A program made the position numbers and the translations under genes. Below the pieces are notes generated by a model, which saw only the letters and a program-made list of their open reading frames with translations, made no database searches and was not told the DNA's origin. DNA of 64,000 bases from JAWPMT01 sp965267435. Lineage in GTDB: Bacteria > Bacteroidota > Bacteroidia > Cytophagales > Cyclobacteriaceae. The DNA is taken from positions 3,844,001 through 3,908,000 of the forward strand of contig OZ253960.1 of NCBI GenBank assembly GCA_965267435.1, given 5' to 3'. Of this stretch, positions 24,264 through 35,200 are shown one piece after another (the stretch's first letter is position 1; each line of letters opens with the position of its first letter).

Positions 24264-24510
24264 CAGCGTAATAATTCTCAATTTCAAGCCTTCGAAGATA
24301 GGTCATAAGTGCTTCCAACGAGGGGGGTATTGAACCTTTATGGAAGGGGAAGAATGCAGGCTCTGAAAAACTGATTGATTCAGAAGGAGGAGGTTTGTGT
24401 ACTATCGCCACACGGCATATGTTCCAACATTTTTAGTTGCGGCAGGAATTCATTAACCTAGTTAGCGAGAATCAAATAAGACATTCTATCCTGACAAATT
24501 TTTATGCATC

Positions 24511-25512
24511 ATGAAGGAGACCAGAAGAAAAAGCATTAAGAAAATTGGCGCCGGTATGCTGGCTATCCCTGCTATCGGGGGCATCAGTGGGCTTGTCTCA
24601 GCCTGTGGAGGCGCGAAAACCGGAGGAGAAGCTAGTTCCGAGTCCTCTGGCGGCGGGTCATCAGAGCAGGCAGCGTCATTATTTTTTGACATTTCATTGG
24701 CCCAGTGGTCCTTGAACAAGGCCTTCTTCGGCCGAGGTGGCGCGGAGAAGCGTGACCCCATGGATTTTCCGACCATCGCGAAAAATGAATTTGGCATCAA
24801 CGCCATCGAATATGTGAACCAGTTCTACATGGGAATGGACGGCGGCTTTGTGCAGGAGCTCAAAAAGCGTTGCGATGACGCTGGTGTCCAGAGCCTCCTC
24901 ATTATGTGTGATAGGGAGGGTAATCTCGGGGATCTGGACGAAGCCGCAAGAATCCAGGCAGTCGAAAACCACTACAAGTGGGTAGATGCCGCAAAAGAGC
25001 TTGGATGCCACTCTATCCGGGTAAACGCTGCCGGACAAGGTACCGCGGACGAAGTGAAGGCTGCCGCCATCGATGGATTGGGCCGACTGACAGAGTACGG
25101 AGAGCAGAATAGCATCAATGTCATCGTCGAAAATCATGGAGGCTATTCGAGCGATGGGCAATGGCTATCGAGTGTGATCAGTCAGGTTGGCAGCAACTAC
25201 TGTGGCACATTGCCAGACTTTGGCAACTTCTGCATGGAGTACGGTGAAAATGGCTGTGCAAACGAATACGATCGCTACAAAGGCATGGAAGAACTGATGC
25301 CTTACGCCAAAGGTGTCAGTGCTAAGGCGAATGCCTTCGATGCTGACGGCAACGAGACGCGAACAGATTTCACGAGGATGTTGCAGATCGTGAAAGATGC
25401 AGGATTCAAGGGATACATTGGTATCGAATACGAAGGAAGCGAACTAAGTGAAGCCGACGGCATTATGGCAACCAAGGCACTGCTGGAGAAAGTAGGTAAA
25501 GCCATGGCTTAA
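24511..25512 (+). CDS. exported sugar phosphate isomerase/epimerase-like TIM-barrel protein
   Basis: A 333-residue protein. The start (TRRKSIKKIGAGMLAIPAIGG) resembles a twin-arginine signal and leads to SACGG, a lipobox, followed by a Ser/Gly/Glu linker (about 35-55). The TIM barrel then begins (FFDISLAQWSLNKAFF). Metal-site segments include NAIEYVNQF, SLLIMCDREG, CHSIRVNAAG, INVIVENHGG (Glu metal ligand), CGTLPDFGNF and GYIGIEYEGS (last Glu). Members isomerise or epimerise sugars. A Tat-exported lipoprotein form implies action in the periplasm on imported glycans. It is followed by a terminator and then by the AGE epimerase. Confidence 0.85.
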   Translation: MKETRRKSIKKIGAGMLAIPAIGGISGLVSACGGAKTGGEASSESSGGGSSEQAASLFFDISLAQWSLNKAFFGRGGAEKRDPMDFPTIAKNEFGINAIEYVNQFYMGMDGGFVQELKKRCDDAGVQSLLIMCDREGNLGDLDEAARIQAVENHYKWVDAAKELGCHSIRVNAAGQGTADEVKAAAIDGLGRLTEYGEQNSINVIVENHGGYSSDGQWLSSVISQVGSNYCGTLPDFGNFCMEYGENGCANEYDRYKGMEELMPYAKGVSAKANAFDADGNETRTDFTRMLQIVKDAGFKGYIGIEYEGSELSEADGIMATKALLEKVGKAMA

Positions 25513-25535
25513 GGTCCATCGGAACAATCAACTTG

Positions 25536-25572
25536 AAAGGGAAGTGCTGTCAGTAAAGCGTTTCCCTTTTTT
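25536..25572 (+). terminator. intrinsic terminator after the TIM-barrel gene
   Basis: AAAGGGAA ... TTCCCTTT stem with an inner TGCT/AGC pairing, followed by T residues, 24 nt after the stop codon. It would partly separate this gene from the AGE epimerase gene. Confidence 0.78.
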
Positions 25573-25670
25573 GTTGCGCCGGTTGGTACAAACGACCGGG
25601 CTGTTTGGTACATCCTCGCCCATGGGAGACCTCGGCATTTAATAACTTGGATGGATGTCCTTGTAAGACA

Positions 25671-26855
25671 ATGCCACTAAGCCCTCTCAGCGAGAAAACA
25701 TGTCGATACGAACTCGAAAACAACCTTCTGCCCTTCTGGACAGAGAAGATGACTGATATACGCCATGGGGGACTGCTCGGAAGGATGTCAGGCAATGGGA
25801 CCGTCCTTTCGGGGGACAAACTGGCAGCAATCCACGCGGCCATCCTCTATGTGTTCTCAGCGGCCTACTTACGAATGGGCGGATCCTCCAAATTCACATT
25901 TGCTACACAGCTGTACGAATACATCGTTGGTCACTTTTGGGATGAGGAGCATGGGGGTGCCGTATGGTCCCTGGATGAAAGGGGCATGAAAAAAAACAAC
26001 GATAAGAGCCTAACCGCACAGGCGCTCATGTTGCAGGGACTGTGTGCTTACTTCAAAGTATCAGATGATCCGCAGGCTTTGCTTCTGGCAAAAGAGACCT
26101 TCAAGCTGATTGAAGAACACTTCTACGACGCCCGAAGTGGTACCTACACGGATACGCTCGACAAAGACTTGGTGGAAGTGGTACCCCCTGTTGCTAATCC
26201 GACCAGCCTAAGATCCGATCTCATGCTCATCAGTGGCTTCTCGAGCCTCTACAAGACCTGGGAAGATAAGTCATTGCTGCAAAGTGCGATGCGCCTTGCT
26301 CGACGTACCATCCGCCTTGTGTTCGACCAGGAAGAAACTCCCAACTTCTCCATCAATGAGTTCGGCCAATTGGAGAGCCATCCGATGCTGGTGGGACACC
26401 AGGCGGAAGCAAGTTGGTTGCTGCATGACGCGGCCATCGCGTTTGGAAGCGAAGAATTGTCAGGTTTGACGGAAAAGTATTGCCTGTACTCGGCAAATCG
26501 TATCCTACGTGCTCAGGAACGAAATGGCAGCATTCCGGATCAGCTTCCAGACAATTCCCGACTTGCCAGCCAAAAGTCGTCATGGACCCAGGCCCAATGC
26601 CTTGTCGCTCTCGTCAATACCTGGATGATCACAGGGGATGCCTATTATTTGCATAGGGCCGAGAAGATGTGGGAATTCATTCAGATACAGCTACTTGACA
26701 ACCTTCACGGTGGATGGTATGCTGCTACCACCCCATCAGGCGACCTCAATCCCAACCTTGACAAGGTGAGCCTCGAGCATTTCGGTTACCACAGCTGCCG
26801 GGCTATGCTGGAGCTGATGGACCGATTTACTATAGCCCATCCCCAGTCTCTTTAA
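25671..26855 (+). CDS. AGE-family sugar 2-epimerase
   Basis: A 394-residue (alpha/alpha)6-barrel enzyme of the N-acylglucosamine/cellobiose 2-epimerase superfamily. Conserved segments are WTEKMTDIRHGGLLG (substrate His), HFWDEEHGGAVWSLD, MLVGHQAEASWLLHDAA (His/Glu pair) and the final FGYHSCRAMLEL. Members epimerise GlcNAc to ManNAc or cellobiose/mannobiose at C2; the sequence alone does not choose. I start at the ATG at 25671; the upstream extension overlaps the intergenic space. There is no signal peptide, so it is cytoplasmic. With the hexosaminidase and SusC/D nearby, amino-sugar use is plausible. Confidence 0.83.
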   Translation: MPLSPLSEKTCRYELENNLLPFWTEKMTDIRHGGLLGRMSGNGTVLSGDKLAAIHAAILYVFSAAYLRMGGSSKFTFATQLYEYIVGHFWDEEHGGAVWSLDERGMKKNNDKSLTAQALMLQGLCAYFKVSDDPQALLLAKETFKLIEEHFYDARSGTYTDTLDKDLVEVVPPVANPTSLRSDLMLISGFSSLYKTWEDKSLLQSAMRLARRTIRLVFDQEETPNFSINEFGQLESHPMLVGHQAEASWLLHDAAIAFGSEELSGLTEKYCLYSANRILRAQERNGSIPDQLPDNSRLASQKSSWTQAQCLVALVNTWMITGDAYYLHRAEKMWEFIQIQLLDNLHGGWYAATTPSGDLNPNLDKVSLEHFGYHSCRAMLELMDRFTIAHPQSL

Positions 26856-26856
26856 A

Positions 26857-26910
26857 TGATTAGTGACCGGCGACGAGTCATGCGACCTACTCATCACTAG
26901 TCACTGATCA
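26857..26910. repeat. inverted repeat between convergent genes
   Basis: TGATTAGTGAC (26857-26867) and GTCACTGATCA (26900-26910) are complementary at 10 of 11 positions and sit between the convergent AGE epimerase and FG-GAP genes. It could be a two-way transcription end, but there is no U-tract. Confidence 0.5.
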
Positions 26911-26928
26911 CTCAATACCCTCCGCACC

Positions 26929-29900
26929 TCAGCGCGTGGACGCGGCGAGCGTATTCCTGACATTGGATTCGCCCACCACCCTGATGACCTTCATCTTGTC
27001 GTTGTTGCAGGCTGCGATCACCAAAGATCCGCTACTAGTTTGAACCAGTGCCAGGTCTTTCACATCACCCCTGATAAACAACCCGCTGTCGCGATAAGGC
27101 GCTGCCTCAAAACCTCCAGAACCATCGCCTAGCAGCAACTGCCCGTAGCTGGCATCATTTCTCGTAGTCTCCACCTCGGCACCGTACAGGTTGCCGGCCA
27201 CTAGTAGATCCAGGTGACCATCTTTGTTGAAGTCTTCGGTGATCATCCCATTGATGGAAGAAAGCTGCACTTCATTAGGGAGACTACTCATCTCAAAAGA
27301 CCCGCCGGTGTTTTCGAGGTAGCTACTGGCGAAATTTCTCGCCTGATAATGCAAAGAGGCCTCCAGGTCCTGTGGCGTATAGATATCCTCCAAAGTCGCA
27401 GATGCAAAGGAGTTGTAATCCTCGTACTTGTACTTGATCGTTGGGATCTGCTCGGAAGAACACTGCCGCCCGCGTAATGGATATTGCACGCCGTCGCTGT
27501 AATAGCCCAGTACAATGTCGAGATCGCCATTCTTGTCATAGTCATACGCGTACACGTCGAAAGACTCCTCCATCGACGCCTGGTATTTGTAGTTGAGGCC
27601 GAGGTTGCCAGCCACCAGGTCTTCATCTCCGTCATTGTCAAAATCAGCTGCAGTGATCGAATACCACCAGCCTACCTGATCTTCCAGTCCTAAAGCAGCG
27701 GTTTCGTCACTGAATTCATCCCCGTCGTTGCGCAGGAAAGTGATAGGCATCCACTCGCCCACAACCACAAGATCTAAGCGATCGTCATTGTCAAAGTCCG
27801 TCCACACCGCATCTGTGACAAGGCCTGCCTCCTCAAGTTGCGGCGCCACGTCGGAGGTGACATCAGTAAATCGCGCTTCACCGGATTGGGAGTCATTGCG
27901 AAGGATATAGCTCCGCGCTGGCACGGGATAAGACCGAGCGACGATCCTTCCACCCACAAACAGATCCAGGTCTCCATCTCCATCAAAGTCTCCCGGTCGC
28001 ACACGAGAACCACTGGCAGTGATCTCAGGAAGCGCATCGCTCAGAGCCAACTGACCAGAGCCGTCATTGATGTAGAGTCTGTCCTGGTAGCCTTTAGAGC
28101 CTGGCGTTCTCTCATTTCCGCCACTCACGACATACAGATCCTGATGGCCGTCGCCATTCGCGTCGAAGAAGACGGCACCCATATCTTCGGCGCCGGCTTC
28201 ATTGTTCCACTCGTCTGAGGCCTGTTCAAACTGTCCAGAAGGTGTCTGCAGGAACAGCGCTCCTTTCGAAGCTACCGCGCCTCCGATGTACACGTCTTCC
28301 AGTCCATCGCCATTCACATCTCCCACAGCCAAGCCCGGGCCGTTTGTGGAGTATCGATGGGGCAGCAGTACCTCGTAGCGATAATCGTCAAAGTCATTTT
28401 CCTTGTGCGTATAGTCAAGGCCAACCTGGTCGCTGACCTCCGCGAATAGCCTCCCATTGGAACCAACGTCCGGGCGCTCGCCGTCGGCAGCTGCTGTATA
28501 CTGAATCTCCAATGTCTGATTGACATCGACATCTTTCAGCTGCTGTATTTTCCCGTCCAACCACTGGACCTTAAGCTCTGAAACCTGACTGGCCGGTCCC
28601 AAGCCGAAATAAACGTTGGGCTCTACAGAAGACTGAAACCCTCTGGTCATCTGATGCTCATGATACTGCTCTGCGTCGGCCGTCTTTACCCATAGCTTGG
28701 CGCCAATGCCATGAGGGTTACCCTTAGGACCAGTCAGTTTGATCTTTAAGAAATTGTTCAGTGCCTGATCAGCCGCCTTGTTCTCGAAAATGAGTGCCGG
28801 AGCATCGATATTGTTGATAATGATCTCGAGGTCCCCATCATCATCCAGGTCCGCATAACTGGCTCCATTGGAAAACCCTTCATAGCTCAAACCCCAATCC
28901 TCCATCACCTTGGTGAAGGTCAGGTCCTTTTCATTTCTGAAGACGTAGTTGTCTACTTTCTCTGAAGGCATGTTGAGCGTTAACGTCACATTGTCCATTT
29001 GCTGACGCTCTTCATAGGAGGCGTTTTCAATGTCGTGGAAGTAGTCTTTGTTGTTGATGTCTCGACGAGTACCATTGGTAACAAATATGTCTTTCCAGCC
29101 ATCCATGTCCAGGTCGACCAGCAGGGGCGCCCAACTCCAGTCGGTGCTCGATACGCCCGCCAGACGAGCGATATCGCTAAAGTGTGGTACTCCGTCCGAG
29201 GTCACTCCCTGATTGATCTGCAGAGCATTTTGCATATACTGATAGTGCATACCCAGGCCAATAATCTCCCAGAAACTTGGAATGTTCATACTTGCCATGT
29301 TCGCCTTGTTGCGGTAGTTGTCTTCGGGCGTCATGTCCATCTGGATGAAATCCAATAGACCGTCATTGTTGATATCTCCGGCATCTGCCCCCATACCGAA
29401 GAAGGCGATATGCTGGGTGGCTTCCTGTAGCTGGTCAGTGAAAGTGCCATCCCCATTATTCATGAACATATAGTCCGGCGAGGCGAAGTCGTTGGAGACA
29501 TAGATGTCTTGCCATCCGTCCTGGTTGAAGTCCGCCGCCGTTGCACTCAGGGACAAGCCGAAATTGAGAATCCCTGATTCGACCGTTACATCATCAAAGT
29601 AGCCATTGCCATCATTGCGATACAGCCGGTCGGACTTCTCAGGGTCCTTCATCTCCAATGACAGGAAGTAGGAGTAGTTGGGCGTTTTGAAATTCGTAAA
29701 TGGATAATTCGCGACGTACATGTCCAGGTCTCCATCATTGTCGTAATCGAAAAATGTTGCCTGAGTAGAGCTTCGGTGATCAGCTACCCTCCGGTCTTCG
29801 GCTTCCTCCAGAAAAGTGGGGATCCCGTCCTCGTTAAGGCCCTGGTTAATGAACAACTGGTTCTTCGTCGTTGTGAACTTCCCAGACACTGAAATGTAAA

Positions 29901-30303
29901 TGTCCATCCAGCCATCGGCATTCACGTCGGCCATGCTGACACCGGTCACCCAGCGATCATCACTGGCGACGCCACTCACTTCGGTAATGTCCTGAAACTT
30001 GAGATCGCCTTTGTTCAAATACAGGCGATTGGGATCCATGTTGGCCGTAAAATAGATATCTGGAAGACCATCATTGTTCACGTCACCGGTAGCGACGCCT
30101 CCACCCATGTAGATGTAAGGATACGTGAAGTAGTTGATGATGGAATCCTCATTGAGGTTATTGGCAAAATCTACTCCTGATGCGGCAGGCTCAAGCTTTT
30201 CAAACAGGGCCGCTCCCCGCACTTCTTCTTCACTGGCTTGTTGGTTGTCACAGGCAAACAATGTGACAATTAGTCCAAGCACCACGGCAATATTTGATTT
30301 CAT
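26929..30303 (-). CDS. FG-GAP/ASPIC-UnbV repeat lipoprotein
   Basis: A 1124-residue surface lipoprotein. The signal peptide ends in a lipobox (LIVTLFAC, Cys near 18). The body is a long series of FG-GAP/VCBS beta-propeller repeats with calcium-binding DxDxDGxxD loops such as GDVNNDGLPDIY, DYDNDGDLDMY, DLDMDGWKDIF, DFDGDGDLDLF and DYDKNGDLDIV. A UnbV/ASPIC domain lies mid-protein (about 535-600; NPHGIGAKLWVKT, then GFQSSVEPNVYFGLG). Such proteins often accompany SusC/SusD pairs and probably bind or present glycans or proteins at the surface; no enzyme activity is shown. A terminator precedes it and an exact -7 element lies upstream, so it has its own transcript. Confidence 0.85.
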   Translation of the reverse strand: MKSNIAVVLGLIVTLFACDNQQASEEEVRGAALFEKLEPAASGVDFANNLNEDSIINYFTYPYIYMGGGVATGDVNNDGLPDIYFTANMDPNRLYLNKGDLKFQDITEVSGVASDDRWVTGVSMADVNADGWMDIYISVSGKFTTTKNQLFINQGLNEDGIPTFLEEAEDRRVADHRSSTQATFFDYDNDGDLDMYVANYPFTNFKTPNYSYFLSLEMKDPEKSDRLYRNDGNGYFDDVTVESGILNFGLSLSATAADFNQDGWQDIYVSNDFASPDYMFMNNGDGTFTDQLQEATQHIAFFGMGADAGDINNDGLLDFIQMDMTPEDNYRNKANMASMNIPSFWEIIGLGMHYQYMQNALQINQGVTSDGVPHFSDIARLAGVSSTDWSWAPLLVDLDMDGWKDIFVTNGTRRDINNKDYFHDIENASYEERQQMDNVTLTLNMPSEKVDNYVFRNEKDLTFTKVMEDWGLSYEGFSNGASYADLDDDGDLEIIINNIDAPALIFENKAADQALNNFLKIKLTGPKGNPHGIGAKLWVKTADAEQYHEHQMTRGFQSSVEPNVYFGLGPASQVSELKVQWLDGKIQQLKDVDVNQTLEIQYTAAADGERPDVGSNGRLFAEVSDQVGLDYTHKENDFDDYRYEVLLPHRYSTNGPGLAVGDVNGDGLEDVYIGGAVASKGALFLQTPSGQFEQASDEWNNEAGAEDMGAVFFDANGDGHQDLYVVSGGNERTPGSKGYQDRLYINDGSGQLALSDALPEITASGSRVRPGDFDGDGDLDLFVGGRIVARSYPVPARSYILRNDSQSGEARFTDVTSDVAPQLEEAGLVTDAVWTDFDNDDRLDLVVVGEWMPITFLRNDGDEFSDETAALGLEDQVGWWYSITAADFDNDGDEDLVAGNLGLNYKYQASMEESFDVYAYDYDKNGDLDIVLGYYSDGVQYPLRGRQCSSEQIPTIKYKYEDYNSFASATLEDIYTPQDLEASLHYQARNFASSYLENTGGSFEMSSLPNEVQLSSINGMITEDFNKDGHLDLLVAGNLYGAEVETTRNDASYGQLLLGDGSGGFEAAPYRDSGLFIRGDVKDLALVQTSSGSLVIAACNNDKMKVIRVVGESNVRNTLAASTR

Positions 30304-30350
30304 ATCTGTGGGTCAATTAAAATCTCAAAAAATCAATCTTCATTCGATCA

Positions 30351-30358
30351 CAAAGCTA
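30351..30358 (-). promoter_or_regulatory. -7 element of the FG-GAP gene
   Basis: Reads TAGCTTTG on the reverse strand, an exact TAnnTTTG match, 48 nt upstream of the start codon. The -33 region has TTC rather than TTG (weak), overlapping a partial palindrome TGCGAACGTGCA at 30372-30383. Confidence 0.45.
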
Positions 30359-30454
30359 TTCAACTAAGATTTGCGAACGTGCATGTGCCAGGCGGTATTC
30401 AGTCGCATGGTGGTCAGAATAGTACCCTTTCACCATACAGGTAGGAAATGAAGT

Positions 30455-30487
30455 AAAAAGGGCTCCCCCTCACAGGGAAGCCCTTTC
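30455..30487 (-). terminator. intrinsic terminator after susD
   Basis: Reverse strand: AAAGGGCT...AGCCCTTT stem (with inner CCC/GGG pairs) followed by TTTTT, 22 nt beyond the SusD stop. It ends the susC-susD transcript before the FG-GAP gene. Confidence 0.82.
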
Positions 30488-30508
30488 TCTCATAATATGA
30501 TTTAGTTA

Positions 30509-32221
30509 TTAATAGCCAGGGTTCTGGATCAGAACATCGCTTCCTTGCAAATCAATTTCCTCTTGAGGAATCGGCAAGAATAGGCTCTTCGATGTGAACG
30601 TCGCGCTTCCATACTGAATGATCAACGTCTGGCGCTCGTAATCAAGGAAATCATTCAAAACCTGCTCAGCAATACCCCAACGACCGAGGTCATACTTCCT
30701 GTGACCTTCACCAGACAACTCGAGCTTTCTTTCGAATCGTACAGCATCTCGGGCCGCAGCCTGATCTGTCCAAGGCGTATCATAAGTCGCGACATCATAG
30801 TTGGCCGCGTCTGATCCATCAGGATTCAATACTGGAGAGTTCGCTGCTCTCGTACGGATCTGGTTCACATATCCCCTGGCAGTTTCCAAGGAACCTGCCT
30901 CAACTTCCGCCTCCGCTGCCATCAGCAATACATCAGCAAATCGGATGATCTTGTAGTTGACCGCTGTATAACCAGGAGTCCATGAGCTACCATCAAAGTC
31001 ACCACCAGCAGCTGTGTACACGAACTTCTTAGGAGAATATGGGCCTCCGTGAGACTGCTGCCGAATCCAGTCATTACCGGGGTGTGGACCCCAATCCAGG
31101 TAAGGGATGCTTCGACGTCCAATTGAGTGATCCAATCGAGGATCCAGTGGTCCAGCATCAGGAGTAAAAGCGTCAGCGCTAGACAAGCCAAAATCCGTCA
31201 CCAGCTCATTGCCTGCGTCATTGTAGCTTCCATCCAATAGAGGAAGTCCACCGGAGGTGCGGAATGAGTTAGCCAGTTCCAAACTTGGCTGGTTGAACCC
31301 GCAGCACCCACCAGGACGTGCAGGTCCTGCCGAACCGTGAGGGAAGTTGAGCACCAGTCCAGGGTTGGCATTGTTGATACTTCCTGTATTCGCGGCTGCT
31401 TGCGAGCCAAAGACGGTCTCTGAGCTATTGTCATTGGCAGCTAGCCAAAGGTCGCCATAGTTGGCCACCAAGGCGTAAGGCGTACCATTGGAAGTCTGAC
31501 CATTGTTAACCACATTCGTCAACGTTGAGAGTGCTCCAGAGAAATCTCCAGAATACAATTGCGCCTTACCGAGGTAAGCCAATGCAGCCCAGCTGTTCGC
31601 ACGTCCTACCTGCGACTGCGTGGCAGGGAGGTTATTAGCAGCAAACTGGAAATCTTGGATGATCATCGGCCAGATATCCGAATTGTTAGAAATCGGCTCG
31701 ATTTCATCCCAAGCCTCGTCGACATAAGGCACATCGTCGAAGTTTTTCTTCAACTCGAAGTAGTAGTGACCGCGCAAGAATCTCGCTTCAGCTTCTACCT
31801 GCGTCTTGATTGCGTCCGAAACGTCATCTCCAGCATCAGCAAGGAGCTTGAGTGTGTTATTGGCACGCGCCACACCCTCATACGTCCGCCTATACTTTTG
31901 CGCCACAGACACATTATTCGTTTGTGCGTTGTAGGTCAATATTTCATTGACCTGCGACTGATCACCAGGATCTGTACCCTTATTGGCGTCACCACCAAGA
32001 ACACTACCCCAGAACCAGTTTGTGGCGTCCGAATAAAAGCCTCCACGACCCAGGAGCATACTGTAGGTTCCGATGACGGATCCGTCCAGTCCGGCGGCTG
32101 TAGAGAGCTCGGCTGAGCTCAGCGACGTCGTCGGAGCTACTTCCAAGAACTCATCCTTACATGCGGTGACACCAACCGTCACCATGAGAAGGACCATCAA
32201 TGTTATTCTAAACTTATTCAT
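30509..32221 (-). CDS. SusD/RagB-family glycan-binding outer-membrane lipoprotein
   Basis: A 570-residue SusD-like protein. The signal peptide ends MVTVGVTAC, followed directly by KDEFLEVAPTTSLS, the canonical SusD start after the lipid-bearing Cys. The N-terminal TPR-like part includes KYRRTYEGVARANNTLKLL and EARFLRGHYYFELKKNF. The C-terminal RagB part ends with RFERKLELSGEGHRKYDLGRW and LFLPIPQEEIDLQ. SusD caps the SusC barrel and captures oligosaccharides (or peptides) at the cell surface. It lies 32 nt after susC and ends in a terminator. Confidence 0.95.
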   Translation of the reverse strand: MNKFRITLMVLLMVTVGVTACKDEFLEVAPTTSLSSAELSTAAGLDGSVIGTYSMLLGRGGFYSDATNWFWGSVLGGDANKGTDPGDQSQVNEILTYNAQTNNVSVAQKYRRTYEGVARANNTLKLLADAGDDVSDAIKTQVEAEARFLRGHYYFELKKNFDDVPYVDEAWDEIEPISNNSDIWPMIIQDFQFAANNLPATQSQVGRANSWAALAYLGKAQLYSGDFSGALSTLTNVVNNGQTSNGTPYALVANYGDLWLAANDNSSETVFGSQAAANTGSINNANPGLVLNFPHGSAGPARPGGCCGFNQPSLELANSFRTSGGLPLLDGSYNDAGNELVTDFGLSSADAFTPDAGPLDPRLDHSIGRRSIPYLDWGPHPGNDWIRQQSHGGPYSPKKFVYTAAGGDFDGSSWTPGYTAVNYKIIRFADVLLMAAEAEVEAGSLETARGYVNQIRTRAANSPVLNPDGSDAANYDVATYDTPWTDQAAARDAVRFERKLELSGEGHRKYDLGRWGIAEQVLNDFLDYERQTLIIQYGSATFTSKSLFLPIPQEEIDLQGSDVLIQNPGY

Positions 32222-32253
32222 TTCAGTCTTTCAATTTTTTCTTCAACTACATG

Positions 32254-35200
32254 TTAAAATCCAATGTTCAACCCAAATGTGTATCCACGTGTGATTGGGA
32301 AGTTTCCTCTGTCAATACCAAACTGCGTATCGGCATTACCCGCTACAGTCGGATCTAGTCCGTCGTATCCTGTAATAGTGAAGAGGTTGTTAGCAGACAA
32401 GAATACTCTGACTTTGCTCATGTTCCAGCTGTTGATGAGCGTCGCTGGGAGGTTATAAGCCAGGGTAATGTTCTGCATTCTGAAGTACGTACCGTTCTCA
32501 ACATAGAAATCATTGGCCTGTGTATTGGTACTGAAGTTAGACGCATTCTCAAAGACAGGGATGCTGCCAGAAGGATCGCTGAATGTCCAAGAATCCTTCA
32601 CGTCCGCACTGATTGCCGCTCCAGGGAAGAGAGGATAGAAGTGCGTGAAGAGCTTGGAGACGTTGAAGATTTCCGCTCCTGCCGAGAGGAACGTATATAT
32701 GTTCAACTCAAATCCTTTGTAGTCCAAGAGAAGATTCAAACCTCCAGTGAAATCAGGCACCGGAGAGCCGATGAACGTACGGTCATCTGGGGTAATCTCT
32801 CCATCACCATCCAAATCCCGGAATTTGAAACGTCCTGGTGCTGCATCTGCCTGAGTGGCATGGCCAGAGACATCTGAGGCATCTCTAAAGAGTCCTGCCA
32901 CCTCATAACCATAGAAAGAAGATAGCGATTGCCCGACGGCATTACGAATAGGCTGAATACCTCGATAATCAACATTTCCGTTGACGAACTCCACACCGTC
33001 ACTCAAGAAAACAATCTCGTTGCTGAGGAATCCACCATTCAACTGTACCTCATACTGAATACCATTGCTCATCTGCCCTTTGGTGATGATCGTGAAATCA
33101 ATACCCTGATTTCTCATTTCACCAATGTTCACACTAGGGGCATTGGCAAAGAATCCTGACTGTACAGTAACAGGCTGCTGATACAAGAGATCTTCAGTGT
33201 CTTTCCTCCAAAGTTCGAACCCTATGTCCAATTTATTATCGAACAAAAGGGCATCAAATCCAATGTTCATCGTGACCGCGCGCTCCCACTGGGCAGCAGG
33301 GTTGCCGATACGTGTCCGGTAGAAACCTTCAGAAGCAGAGCTGTTTGTTCCGGCGATATCATAGCTGGAAGCTCCGATGCTTGTGCCATATAGGCTGAAC
33401 TGGTTGTTGGGATCCACGTTGTTGGAGTTACCAATAACACCCCATCCACCTCGAAGTTTCAAATCATCCAACCAAGTGATACCACTCATGAATGACTCAG
33501 CAGAGACTCTCCATGCTCCTGAAACCGCAGGGAAGGTACCACGACGATTTTGTTCTCCAAATCGTGAGGATCCATCGTTACGGACGACAAAATCAAGGAT
33601 GTACCTATCGTTGAAGTCATAGGTCACCTTACCGAAGTAAGAAGAGAAATTGACTCCTTTGGAATGACCACCATTGACCACACGGTCATTGACCGTAGAC
33701 ATGGAGATGAAGTCAGGGCTCTGAGAGAATGGATTAAGTCCCGAGGCGTTGCTGGCTCGGAAGTTCCCAGAGTTCAAGGCTTCCTGGCCAGCCAGTACCT
33801 TCACTCTATGGATACCAAACTTCTTCTCATACGTCAGGGTATTGGTCCAAACCCAGTCAGTGCCGTGGAAGTTGCTTTCGTTGTAGCCAAATGAGGAGTT
33901 ATTTTCAGAGTTCTCATATTGCCTACGGTTATATCCTCTTGTGAAGCCTGCGGTATATCTTCCGCCAAGGCTTGTTCGGGCAGTCAACCCCTCAATGACA
34001 TCCCACTCCAGATAGACGTTACCGAAGCCTGAAGTCTGGAAGTTACGGTTATGCATTTGGCCCTCGATCGTTGCGACGGGGTTACGTGGGTTGTTGAAAC
34101 CTGGAGCTGCAGTACCACCCCATCCTCCGAATACGTCATTCACTGGAATGATAGGCGACATTCTGTAGGCCTGGTTGATCAGGTTCTCATCATCAGCAGA
34201 ACCTATACCTCCGCCACCGCCCTGAAGCAGTCGCACAGCTCTGTAAGTGATCTGCACGTTTTCACCCATACGAAGGTTTGGAAGAATGTCAAACTCCGAA
34301 TTGGCTCGGAAAGTATATCTGCTGAACTTTTGGCGCTTCAAGATACCTTCCTGCTCTTGCAAACCGAGGCTCACATAATAAGCACTCTTATCTGTACCTC
34401 CGCGAACACCGATGGTGTGTCTATTGAGCAAGGCATTTTGCGTGATAGCGTCGTACCAATCCGTACCGGACTGGTTGGCCTGCATTACCAGGTAAATAGG
34501 ACCCGCCTCTGGATCATTGTTGTAATTCATTGCTTCTGAAGGCAGGTCGATGCTACCTACGATACCTGATGTATTGCCCACCAAGAGCCAATCGGGAATG
34601 ATAGGTGTATCACCCGTACCATACTGAGGGTGGCTGAAGACTGGCGCCTCTCCCGCATTTGTTGCGGCATTTCGAATAGCATTCCATGTCCATTCTGCTT
34701 GTTCCGCAGGATTCAACTGCTCAGGACCATTGCCCGGTGTGGTCACACCGACCATCCCATCATAAGTCACCTCCATGGGTTGATTGCGCTTTCCTCGCTT
34801 GGTAGTATAAACGATCACACCACCAGCAGCACGCGCTCCGTAGATAGAAGCAGCTGTCGCATCTTTCAGTACCGTAGTAGATGCGATGTCGTCTGGAGCA
34901 AGGAACTCAATGGAAGGAGTAGGAACTCCATCAACAATATACAGGGGCTCGTTACCACCCAAAGCGCCGTAACCTCGAACACGCACCTGGCTCGCAGTTC
35001 CTGGCTGTCCGTTGGTAAGTACCGTCACACCAGCTACACGACCCATGAGCTGCTGCTCGACGTTACCAGAGGGCTGTACTTGCAGTGCCTCTGCCTTGAT
35101 CGTCGAAACAGAACCAGGGGTAGAGCGACGAGCATCCACAGAGTAACCTGTGATGATCACCTCTTCCAGTTCAGCCACGTCTACTTCCAAGGCCACATCG

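Noticed and set aside
31559..32116. 185-codon forward open frame inside susD
   Set aside because: Antisense shadow of SusD; its protein has no recognisable features.
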